Positions 1 to 5,815 of a DNA stretch of 10,896 nt are shown here, piece after piece. The stretch's first letter is position 1; each line of letters opens with the position of its first letter. Both the position numbers and the translations under genes were made by a program. The notes under the pieces are model-generated. The model was not told where the DNA came from. It worked only from the letters and a program-made list of their open reading frames with translations, and made no database searches. The DNA comes from Thermoplasmata archaeon. Its GTDB lineage: Archaea; Thermoplasmatota; Thermoplasmata; Thermoplasmatales; Thermoplasmataceae. The stretch spans positions 1-10,896 of the forward strand of contig JAKBGP010000056.1 of NCBI GenBank assembly GCA_021833045.1, in the 5' to 3' direction.

Positions 1-73
1 CTCTCACAGAAAGGAACTGTGCTACAGATGCCCCGACATTTCCGGAACCTATTACAGATATTTTGCTCCTCAT
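1..73 (-). CDS. mdh: malate/lactate dehydrogenase, N-terminal fragment cut by the window edge
   Basis: Only the first 24 codons are inside the window. They begin at ATG 73-71 and read MRSKISVIGSGNVGAS followed by VAQFLSVR, then leave at base 1. This is the first beta strand and dinucleotide-binding loop (GSGNVG, residues 9-14) of the NAD-dependent malate/lactate dehydrogenase family, which interconverts malate and oxaloacetate in the cytosol. The MRSKISVIG opening is what I expect for archaeal malate dehydrogenases. A TATA-like AAATATAA lies 23-30 bases upstream of the ATG, so the mRNA is probably leaderless and the gene has its own promoter separate from the sugar operon that ends at 205. 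Lactate versus malate specificity cannot be decided because the substrate loop is outside the window. Confidence 0.82.
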   Translation of the reverse strand, partial: MRSKISVIGSGNVGASVAQFLSVR

Positions 74-95
74 GCATGGTATATGCTTTATTCCG

Positions 96-103
96 TTATA
101 TTT
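96..103 (-). promoter_or_regulatory. TATA box for mdh
   Basis: On the minus strand AAATATAA ends 22 bases before the ATG at 73. An archaeal TATA box centred about 25 bases before transcription start would place the start at or next to the ATG, giving a leaderless transcript. Confidence 0.45.
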
Positions 104-139
104 CTATTCGTATGGCATAAAATGAATTTATACTTTCAA

Positions 140-154
140 TTTTAATTATTAAAA
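140..154 (-). terminator. AT palindrome after the oxidoreductase gene, possible terminator
   Basis: Bases 140-154 form TTTTAA-TTA-TTAAAA, a 6-bp inverted repeat with a 3-base loop. Read on the minus strand it is followed and preceded by U-rich sequence (ATTTTTAAT). It lies about 50 bases beyond the stop codon at 205 and before the mdh promoter, where an archaeal T-rich terminator would be expected. The hairpin is all A/T and weak, so this is only a candidate. Confidence 0.25.
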
Positions 155-204
155 ATCATCCGCTAATATCTTTCTTTCAGTTTGTAAGCACGTTCTATGA
201 ATAT

Positions 205-1524
205 TCAAACGCTTTCCAACATATTTATTTCCTTTGACCATAATGAGTTCTCATTCATCATGTCTTTTTTGAAGGAGAGCTTTCCTGATTTTTGAAGGAT
301 ATTAAGCAGATGGAGTGAAAAAGCAGGTGCACCTGTTGCTCCTGGTGAGTTATAATTCAAAATGTGAATAGTGTGATCTGTTTGTTCTAAAACTGCTTCT
401 GAAACAAAGCCATTTGAATCTACAAGAGAATTTCTCACTCCACTCATACCTCTTCCCGTTATGTATGAAGTTTCTAAACTCGGTATAAACATCTTTACTC
501 TTCCTGCCATTTCGTCCATGGAACGAGATGATTTCCATTCATTTCTCACAAGTGAAATGAATTCTGGATTTGTTAATAATTTTATTTTTGGAATAATTGG
601 TCTTTCCATCAATTTCAAAAGAAGTGAACTTGAATGTGGATGGTCGGTATATTCATATGGAGTTGAAACTAAAGCTGCATTCGGTCCTAATTCCCTCCTT
701 CCGTCATATCTCAAAATAAAATGGGGATCGAGAAATGGGAATTTCTTATATTTTGGAACGGTATATATGTTGTTCCGAATTTTATTGGGGAATTTTTCTC
801 CAACGACCCAGTAATCTCCTCTGAAATGCAATACAGCATATTTTTTTGCAATATGCATTTTGTGTGCTAATGTTAATGCATCTCCACCGGACACATTAAT
901 CAGAAATTTTGCCTTTATTGTCTTTTTACCCGTATTCCCAGTGTAATTTATCACCACACCTTCTGGAAATTCCTTTAAATCAGTTACTCTGACATTGTTC
1001 AAAAATGATACATTATTTGATTTAGCCAATTCTATGAGTTTCTCTGTAAACATGCCAAAATTTACACAAGTGTCAGTAATGCTAAGTATTCCTCCATATC
1101 CTCTCACAAGAGGTTCATATTTTTGCAATTCTTCTTCATTAAGAACTTTAATTTCTCTTTCTGACATTCCATTCAGCATTGCCCATTTATAATATTGATC
1201 AATGGTTTTTGTGTCTTCTTCTCTTGTGGCAATTTCGAGTGTCCCTTTTTCCACCCATGGAAAATCAAATTTCAAGGAGAGAGACTTCCACATTTCATAT
1301 GAAATCTGGGAAGATTTTGCAAAAATATTCTTCTTCACCGAATCGAGATAAAATGGCCTGTGGATAACCCCGGTGTTTCTGGTAGAGGAATGTAAGCCCG
1401 CATAATTCTCTTTTTCAAGTATTGCTATTTTTCCATTAAATATAAGAGAAAGTTCATAGGCAATTGAGGCTCCTAAAACCCCAGCTCCAATTATAGCAAT
1501 ATCATATTCTTCATTTGTTGCCAT
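205..1524 (-). CDS. FAD-dependent oxidoreductase, L-2-hydroxyglutarate oxidase (LhgO/DAO) type
   Basis: A 439-residue flavoprotein of the DAO family. The N-terminus carries the FAD-binding Rossmann fold: GAGVLG at 13-18 and the ribose-binding acid E37 in ILEKE. RNTGVIH (49-55) corresponds to the NSGVIH segment of LhgO proteins. Near the C-terminus the second FAD contact region GMSGVRN and NSPGATG (392-398) match the LhgO pattern (SPGAT). LhgO oxidises the C2 hydroxyl of L-2-hydroxyglutarate; the true substrate here is unknown. The open frame extends to a TTG at 1563, but that would add 13 residues before the usual MxxxYDxxIIGAG opening; the ATG at 1524, preceded by TATGGGGAA, is preferred. 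It is the last gene of the rml operon, 58 bases after the SDR stop, so it may act on a sugar or polyol acid linked to that pathway. Family confident, substrate not. Confidence 0.75.
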   Translation of the reverse strand: MATNEEYDIAIIGAGVLGASIAYELSLIFNGKIAILEKENYAGLHSSTRNTGVIHRPFYLDSVKKNIFAKSSQISYEMWKSLSLKFDFPWVEKGTLEIATREEDTKTIDQYYKWAMLNGMSEREIKVLNEEELQKYEPLVRGYGGILSITDTCVNFGMFTEKLIELAKSNNVSFLNNVRVTDLKEFPEGVVINYTGNTGKKTIKAKFLINVSGGDALTLAHKMHIAKKYAVLHFRGDYWVVGEKFPNKIRNNIYTVPKYKKFPFLDPHFILRYDGRRELGPNAALVSTPYEYTDHPHSSSLLLKLMERPIIPKIKLLTNPEFISLVRNEWKSSRSMDEMAGRVKMFIPSLETSYITGRGMSGVRNSLVDSNGFVSEAVLEQTDHTIHILNYNSPGATGAPAFSLHLLNILQKSGKLSFKKDMMNENSLWSKEINMLESV

Positions 1525-1582
1525 TGCAAATTCCCCATAGACCAAGGTAAAACTCAACTTCAAATCAGGAATAACAATATTC

Positions 1583-2614
1583 TCATAAAATTATTCCAGA
1601 TTTGTTAAGTGTAAGTTTTCCATCGAGACCGCCTGTAAGCAAGAGTTTCTTATACTGTTCAACTGTGTGAGTTTCAGGGTAGTCATCCAAATTATTTTTC
1701 TGCAACATATCTTTAATCTCATTTACCCCTTTCTCTATAGTGACTTCAGTATGATATTTTAAAGTCTTCTCAATTTTGTCGAAGTTCACTCTGTAAGATC
1801 TTTTATCAGGATCTCCGTACCATTCAATGACAGATTCCGGATTGGCATTCATTTTTATTATTTCTGCAAGCTGGTTCAGTTTTACATTCAAGCTTTCCGA
1901 TCCAACGTTAAATATCTGTGAATTTACAAGTTCTTTATCACTTTCCAAAGCTGAGATAATAGCTCTTGATATGTCTATAACATGTACAAATGGCCTATAC
2001 TGTTCGCCATCTCTCATTAAGCCTATTTTGCCCTTCTTTATGGCATTCAATGTCATTGCGTTTATGGCTATATCAAACCTCATTCTTTTTGAATATCCAA
2101 AAGCAGTGGCAAGTCTTAGAGCCACTGAAGTGAAAGAAGAATCACCCAATCTGAGGTTATCATTCTCAATAGCGACATTTGCCTGTGCATATGTAGTTAA
2201 TGGATTTACCTGCGACATCTCATTTGCAATATCTTCCCTGAATCCATACACGCTACAGGAAGACGATACAATATACCTTTCCACTCCTATTTTCTTTGCC
2301 AGTCGTGCGACTCTGGCTCTTCCTATATAGTTGATATCCCATGTTTTCAGTGGATCAATATCTCCTATGGGATCATTGGAGAGGGCAGCAAGATCCACAA
2401 CAGCGTCATGACCTTTAAGTAAGGAAGGTTCAAAATATCTGATATCGTCCCTTATGGTCTTGCAACCAAGATTATCATATTCGGATTTTACGTCATCATA
2501 ATTTAAAAATTCTCTATCCAGTGAAGTAACACTGTATCCATTCTTGATTAACATGGGCACAAGTATTCTTCCTATGTATCCAGTTCCACCTGTAACAAAC
2601 ACATTCATATTCAT
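1583..2614 (-). CDS. extended SDR, NAD-dependent epimerase/dehydratase family
   Basis: A 343-residue extended short-chain dehydrogenase/reductase. TGGTGYIG (8-15) is the NAD-binding loop; DLAALSND, SSSCSVYG (117-124) and RPFVHVIDISRAI follow in the order normal for sugar-nucleotide epimerases and dehydratases. The active-site Tyr is Y142 in TYAQANVAIE, but the residue four later, normally the catalytic Lys of Y-x3-K, is N146 (codon AAT). The Asp-Glu pair that 4,6-dehydratases (RmlB) carry after the active-site Thr is absent; SCS stands there, so it is not a canonical RmlB. Its ATG overlaps the rmlC stop codon (ATGA, 2611-2614), indicating translational coupling; ATG at 2608 is an alternative start two codons in. 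Probably modifies a hexose bound to dTDP or another nucleotide: epimerase, reductase or dehydratase. The family is certain; the reaction is not. Confidence 0.8.
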   Translation of the reverse strand: MNMNVFVTGGTGYIGRILVPMLIKNGYSVTSLDREFLNYDDVKSEYDNLGCKTIRDDIRYFEPSLLKGHDAVVDLAALSNDPIGDIDPLKTWDINYIGRARVARLAKKIGVERYIVSSSCSVYGFREDIANEMSQVNPLTTYAQANVAIENDNLRLGDSSFTSVALRLATAFGYSKRMRFDIAINAMTLNAIKKGKIGLMRDGEQYRPFVHVIDISRAIISALESDKELVNSQIFNVGSESLNVKLNQLAEIIKMNANPESVIEWYGDPDKRSYRVNFDKIEKTLKYHTEVTIEKGVNEIKDMLQKNNLDDYPETHTVEQYKKLLLTGGLDGKLTLNKSGIIL

Positions 2615-3171
2615 TGACTCCTGTATGTAAATGGGGTTCCAAAATTAGCAAATCCGGGCCATGTCTTATCCTTTTCGGAAAGACTTACATCTTTTACTCC
2701 CCAATCAATTCCCAGATCAGCATCATTCCAAATTAATCCTCCTTCAGAATCTTTGTTGTATTCCTTTGTTACCTTATAGTGAACCACTGCTTCTGAAAGA
2801 GTCAGAAAGCCATGAGCAAAACCTGGAGGAACCCACATCATTTTTTTATTTTCGGCGCTTAAAATAGCGGAAATCCATTTCCCATAAGTGGGAGACCCTT
2901 CCCTTATATCTACAGCAACATCCAATATTTCACCGGAAACAACCCTCACCAACTTTCCCTGCTCATGAGGTGGTTTTTGAAAATGTAATCCTCTTATGAC
3001 CCATCTATCAGATTTTGATGTATTATCCTGAACAAATTCAAGATCAATCCCATTTCTTGAAAAATCAGATTTTTTATAATTTTCAAAAAAGAACCCTCTA
3101 TCATCTGAAAAACTCTTAGGCTCAACTAAAATTACATTTTTAATATTGGTAGGTGTGAAAACGAAAGGCAT
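2611..3171 (-). CDS. rmlC: dTDP-4-dehydrorhamnose 3,5-epimerase
   Basis: A 186-residue RmlC cupin that epimerises C3 and C5 of dTDP-4-keto-6-deoxyglucose in dTDP-L-rhamnose synthesis. Family landmarks in order: EPKSFSDDRGFFFE (17-30), RGLHFQ (60-65) with the catalytic base H63, VVSGEILDVAVDIR (77-90), WVPPGFAHGFLTLS, the HYKVTKEY segment with the active-site Tyr, and IWNDADLGIDW with the Asp that partners the His. Length is typical (about 180). The frame opens at a TTG at 3192, but the ATG at 3171 gives the standard RmlC N-terminus. TTAAAATA at 3193-3200 lies 22-29 bases before this ATG, so a secondary leaderless promoter is possible inside the operon. It is 33 bases after the rmlD stop and its own TGA overlaps the next gene's ATG. 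Confidence 0.93.
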   Translation of the reverse strand: MPFVFTPTNIKNVILVEPKSFSDDRGFFFENYKKSDFSRNGIDLEFVQDNTSKSDRWVIRGLHFQKPPHEQGKLVRVVSGEILDVAVDIREGSPTYGKWISAILSAENKKMMWVPPGFAHGFLTLSEAVVHYKVTKEYNKDSEGGLIWNDADLGIDWGVKDVSLSEKDKTWPGFANFGTPFTYRSQ

Positions 3172-3204
3172 CAAATGCACATCATTTTTCAATATTTTAA
3201 GTTT

Positions 3205-4044
3205 TTATTTCGCAATGGTATCTTTCATAGCCTTCAAATTTGACATTAAAGAATAATAATCAAATTTTATCAAGTTCTTTCCAACCGAATTATCTAATGA
3301 AGAGTCAAAAGGCCTTTTGGCATTGAATGTCTGTACATTCTTAACTTCATTTACCAGTGAAACTTCCAATCCAAATTCTTTTGCAATTTCCACTGCTAAT
3401 TCATATCTTGAAATTCTTTCTCCTGATATGTTGATTATTCCCTTGAAATCTGTCTTAGACAATTCTAAAACTGCAAGTGCAAGATTTCTGGCATGTATAG
3501 GAGAGTAAAACCCTTCGATAGCATTTACAGGCTTACCTGAATTTAGAGTTTCAAGCACAAACAACGGGAAATTCTTAGTATATCCGAAGACTCCAGAAGT
3601 TCTCACAACAATCGATTTTTTATAAGATAAAGCATATATGTCTCCAATCAGTTTTGATAAACCATAAAAATTAATTGGATTTGGTATGGATTTTTCTGTA
3701 TAGTTCCCGTGAACCCCATCAAAAACATAATCAGTTGATATGTGAATTAAAGTTGCATCGATCTCTCTACACGCATTTGCTATACCGTTAACTGCTGTTC
3801 CATTTATTGATAAAGCTGCTTCCTGGTTCTGTTCACAGAGATCAACATTTGCGATTGCAGATGCGTTAATAACTATCTCCGGAGAATATTTTTCAATTAA
3901 CGTCGTAACCCTATCACTATCTGAAATATCGGCAATAATCTGTTCTTCCCCTCCAGCGTGATATACTGATATGGAGTCCGGAATTATTCTTGCCAATTCT
4001 CTTCCCAATTGACCTCCTGCACCAAAAATCATAATATTTTTCAT
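3205..4044 (-). CDS. rmlD: dTDP-4-dehydrorhamnose reductase
   Basis: A 279-residue SDR that reduces dTDP-4-dehydro-L-rhamnose with NAD(P)H, the last step to dTDP-L-rhamnose. GAGGQLG (8-14) binds the cofactor; NASAIANVDLCE (60-71), ISTDYVFDG (102-110), YGLSK (Y127, K131, the catalytic pair) and RTSGVFGY are RmlD signatures, and RPFDSSLDN near the C-terminus fits the usual RPxxSxLD. All catalytic residues are present, unlike in the SDR two genes downstream. ATG at 4044 is preceded by GAAGTGA, a near match to the archaeal ribosome-binding site, at good spacing; ATG at 4032 is a weaker alternative. The family includes methionine adenosyltransferase regulatory-subunit-like homologues, but the rmlA and rmlC neighbours favour the sugar role. 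Confidence 0.92.
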   Translation of the reverse strand: MKNIMIFGAGGQLGRELARIIPDSISVYHAGGEEQIIADISDSDRVTTLIEKYSPEIVINASAIANVDLCEQNQEAALSINGTAVNGIANACREIDATLIHISTDYVFDGVHGNYTEKSIPNPINFYGLSKLIGDIYALSYKKSIVVRTSGVFGYTKNFPLFVLETLNSGKPVNAIEGFYSPIHARNLALAVLELSKTDFKGIINISGERISRYELAVEIAKEFGLEVSLVNEVKNVQTFNAKRPFDSSLDNSVGKNLIKFDYYSLMSNLKAMKDTIAK

Positions 4045-4064
4045 AATTTCACTTCAGTTTTCTC

Positions 4065-4078
4065 TTTTTAATATTTAT
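4065..4078 (-). promoter_or_regulatory. AT-rich TATA-like element before rmlD
   Basis: On the minus strand ATAAATATTAAAAA lies 21-34 bases before the rmlD ATG. With the 122-base gap after rmlA, unusually wide for this operon, it suggests that rmlD-rmlC-SDR-oxidoreductase can be transcribed separately from rmlA. Confidence 0.35.
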
Positions 4079-4166
4079 CAATTATTTGTTTTTTATGTTG
4101 CAAGTATAGTTGAAATTTTTCATCAAACAAGACTCCTTGAAATACGATCATTAATTCACGCAACAA

Positions 4167-5234
4167 TCAAAATTCCAACTTAGAATCTCTGCCTAGAACA
4201 GCTTTAATAGGATTAGAAGTTTTTCCATCCGTCTTTATTTTCACATTTGGACCTATTAATGAACCTCTCATCCTGAAATTGGATGAAAAATTGATTTCAG
4301 CACCATCCATTATTATTGTGTCATCTACCTCAGTGTTTGAAATTTTACAGTTATTGCCGATGCTAGTGAATGGCCCAATGTAAGAATTCTCTATTCTTGA
4401 ACCTGATCCAATGAAGCATGGGCCGAGTATCCTGGAATTATCTGAGATAAACGCATCATCTGCAATCTGAACCCTTCCTGATACATTTTTTCTCAGTTTG
4501 TTTATATCGGATTTGCTGGACATTTTATCAAGCACCAGCCTGTTGCAGTCCAGGAAATCTTCCACCGTTCCAGTATCCTTGAACCATCCTGAAATTACAG
4601 AGTATCCTATGTTAAGCTTATGATCCACCATATTCTGATATGCCTCTGTTATCTCGTATTCGCCCCTGCCCGAAGGTACAAGTTTTTCTATAAACTGAAA
4701 AACATTACTGGAAAGAAAATAGACGCCTGCTATGGCGAGATCAGATGCTGGAATTTTGGGTTTTTCAACCAATTTTGTAATTTTACCGTCTTTCACTTCT
4801 GCTATACCGAATTGAGATGGATTGGAAACATGAACAAGTGCAAGCATTCCATCAAAATCCTGCGAGATGAAATTTTCATATAACTTTGAAATTCCTTCCT
4901 GAATATAGTTATCTCCAAGAAATACAACAAATTTATCATTCTGGACAAATTCCTTTGTCAGTCCAATTGCATGTGCTATACCAACCGGTTTTTCCTGATA
5001 TGTATATGAGATGTTCACACCCCACCTTGATCCATCGCCATAGTACTTCTTTACCTCATCCCCACCTGTGGATCCAATGACGATGTTGATTTCTTTAATT
5101 CCTATCTCCATGAGGTTTTCCAGTGCATATTCACTTATGGGCTTACCTGCTATGGGCAACAATTGTTTCACATCGGTATAGGTAAGTGGCCTCAATCTCG
5201 TGCCGCTGCCTCCATGAAGTATCACGCCTTTCAT
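4167..5234 (-). CDS. rmlA: glucose-1-phosphate thymidylyltransferase, archaeal long form
   Basis: A 355-residue enzyme that joins glucose-1-phosphate to dTTP, giving dTDP-glucose. The N-terminal nucleotidyltransferase domain has GGSGTRLRPLT (8-18), K23 in the VKQLLP segment, YQEKPVGIAHA (79-89), and the metal-binding GDN (107-109); EKPK and GRGEYEITEAYQ follow. From about residue 245 to the end, hexapeptide-like repeats (IADDAFISDNSRILGP, then GSRIENSYIGPFTSIG) form a left-handed beta-helix. This two-domain layout and length match the RmlA_long type rather than the 290-residue bacterial RmlA; H7 (LHGG instead of LAGG) is common in archaeal members. The ending LGRDSKLEF looks like a complete family C-terminus. 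It is first in the operon with its own promoter upstream. Uridylyltransferase activity on UTP is possible but the rml neighbours favour dTTP. Confidence 0.93.
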   Translation of the reverse strand: MKGVILHGGSGTRLRPLTYTDVKQLLPIAGKPISEYALENLMEIGIKEINIVIGSTGGDEVKKYYGDGSRWGVNISYTYQEKPVGIAHAIGLTKEFVQNDKFVVFLGDNYIQEGISKLYENFISQDFDGMLALVHVSNPSQFGIAEVKDGKITKLVEKPKIPASDLAIAGVYFLSSNVFQFIEKLVPSGRGEYEITEAYQNMVDHKLNIGYSVISGWFKDTGTVEDFLDCNRLVLDKMSSKSDINKLRKNVSGRVQIADDAFISDNSRILGPCFIGSGSRIENSYIGPFTSIGNNCKISNTEVDDTIIMDGAEINFSSNFRMRGSLIGPNVKIKTDGKTSNPIKAVLGRDSKLEF

Positions 5235-5254
5235 TCTTTAGATATACCGTTCAA

Positions 5255-5269
5255 TTTTATTTATTTATT
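5255..5269 (-). promoter_or_regulatory. TATA element for the rml operon
   Basis: On the minus strand AATAAATAAATAAAA spans 21-35 bases before the rmlA ATG at 5234. A run of this kind is a plausible TATA box giving a leaderless or nearly leaderless start. No ribosome-binding site is visible just before the ATG. Confidence 0.5.
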
Positions 5270-5275
5270 CAATCG

Positions 5276-5726
5276 TTATGCAATATATCTTGACATTACT
5301 CTGCTCATTAGGTTGGTTATCTTTCGATGCCCTTTTTCAGGTCTCCACACATCATTGATACTGTGGTGTATACGGGACAGAAATCAACTCAGGTTTTCCG
5401 CAATTTTCAGTGTTTCGTTGTTTCCTGAATCAGGTTTCTTTATCTCATCCTTTCTATGACTGTGTACTGTAGCCACACCCACCTGATCACATGAAGGACA
5501 TAGATCATGGATGCAACATCCCACTTCCTGACTCTGTTATATCGGGAGTTCTGTTATAGGGAAAATCTGTAATAATTTTAAGTCCGTGGAGATCTGAGTT
5601 CTGCCAATGGCAACTTCTATCGTTGAAATGGGAAGTTTCCTGCATTAACAGGGGGATGTCACTGACTTGCAGAGTATTTTTAGATGTTTTTTCACTTATC
5701 TACATGTTCGTTGTATTTTCTCCCAT
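5276..5726 (-). pseudogene. possible degraded gene in the divergent spacer, unrecognised
   Basis: The 581-base spacer 5235-5815 has no intact gene. On the minus strand, however, coding-like frames follow one another. From ATG 5726 (after a GAGGT) a frame breaks at TAG 5702, then stays open for 64 codons (5699-5508), including DLHGLKIITDFPYNRTPDIT. A frame shifted by one base is open from 5536 to 5276 (87 codons) apart from a single TGA at 5386-5384; it includes LCPSCDQVGVATVHSHRK and INDVWRPEKGHRKITN. A third frame holds the hydrophobic stretch ASMIYVLHVIRWVWLQY over the same region. Together they would make a product of about 150 residues broken by one frameshift and two stops. I do not recognise the family; an old insertion-sequence transposase is one possibility. 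Chance open frames cannot be excluded, so confidence is low. Confidence 0.25.
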
Positions 5727-5759
5727 ACCTCAAATATTATCTTCACTCAGGACAATTTC

Positions 5760-5811
5760 AATAATAAATTATCCTAATTCAGGATAACTTATATAGAAAT
5801 AATAAATTATC
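5760..5811 (+). promoter_or_regulatory. operator-like promoter of the AAA ATPase: inverted and direct repeats around a TATA box
   Basis: TTATCCT (5769-5775) and AGGATAA (5781-5787) form a perfect 7-bp inverted repeat with a 5-base centre. The right arm directly abuts, and covers the BRE position of, the TATA box CTTATATAG (5788-5796). The 14-base word AATAATAAATTATC occurs twice, at 5760-5773 and 5798-5811, flanking the element. The TATA centre is about 24 bases before the ATG at 5816, so the transcript is probably leaderless. A dimeric repressor on the inverted repeat would block TBP/TFB binding. Confidence 0.55.
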
Positions 5812-5815
5812 ATAC

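Noticed and set aside
461..814. 117-codon plus-strand open frame
   Set aside because: It lies wholly opposite the flavoprotein gene, has no recognisable motif and no promoter or ribosome-binding site; a shadow of the real gene.
1827..2330. 167-codon plus-strand open frame
   Set aside because: Antisense to the SDR gene, whose motifs are clear; composition (Ser/Ile/Phe-rich) is that of an antisense shadow.
1583..2614. Calling the SDR rmlB because it sits in an rml operon
   Set aside because: The dehydratase Asp-Glu pair is missing, the Lys of Y-x3-K is Asn, and the core reads SSSCSVYG, so the sequence does not support dTDP-glucose 4,6-dehydratase.
4068..4169. Stop-codon readthrough extending RmlA
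   Set aside because: The RmlA_long beta-helix already ends at a normal family C-terminus, so the in-frame continuation is not needed for the protein.
5163..5459. 98-codon plus-strand open frame running from inside rmlA into the spacer
   Set aside because: Starts antisense to rmlA, crosses the rml promoter and has no family features; the minus-strand frames in the spacer look more coding-like.
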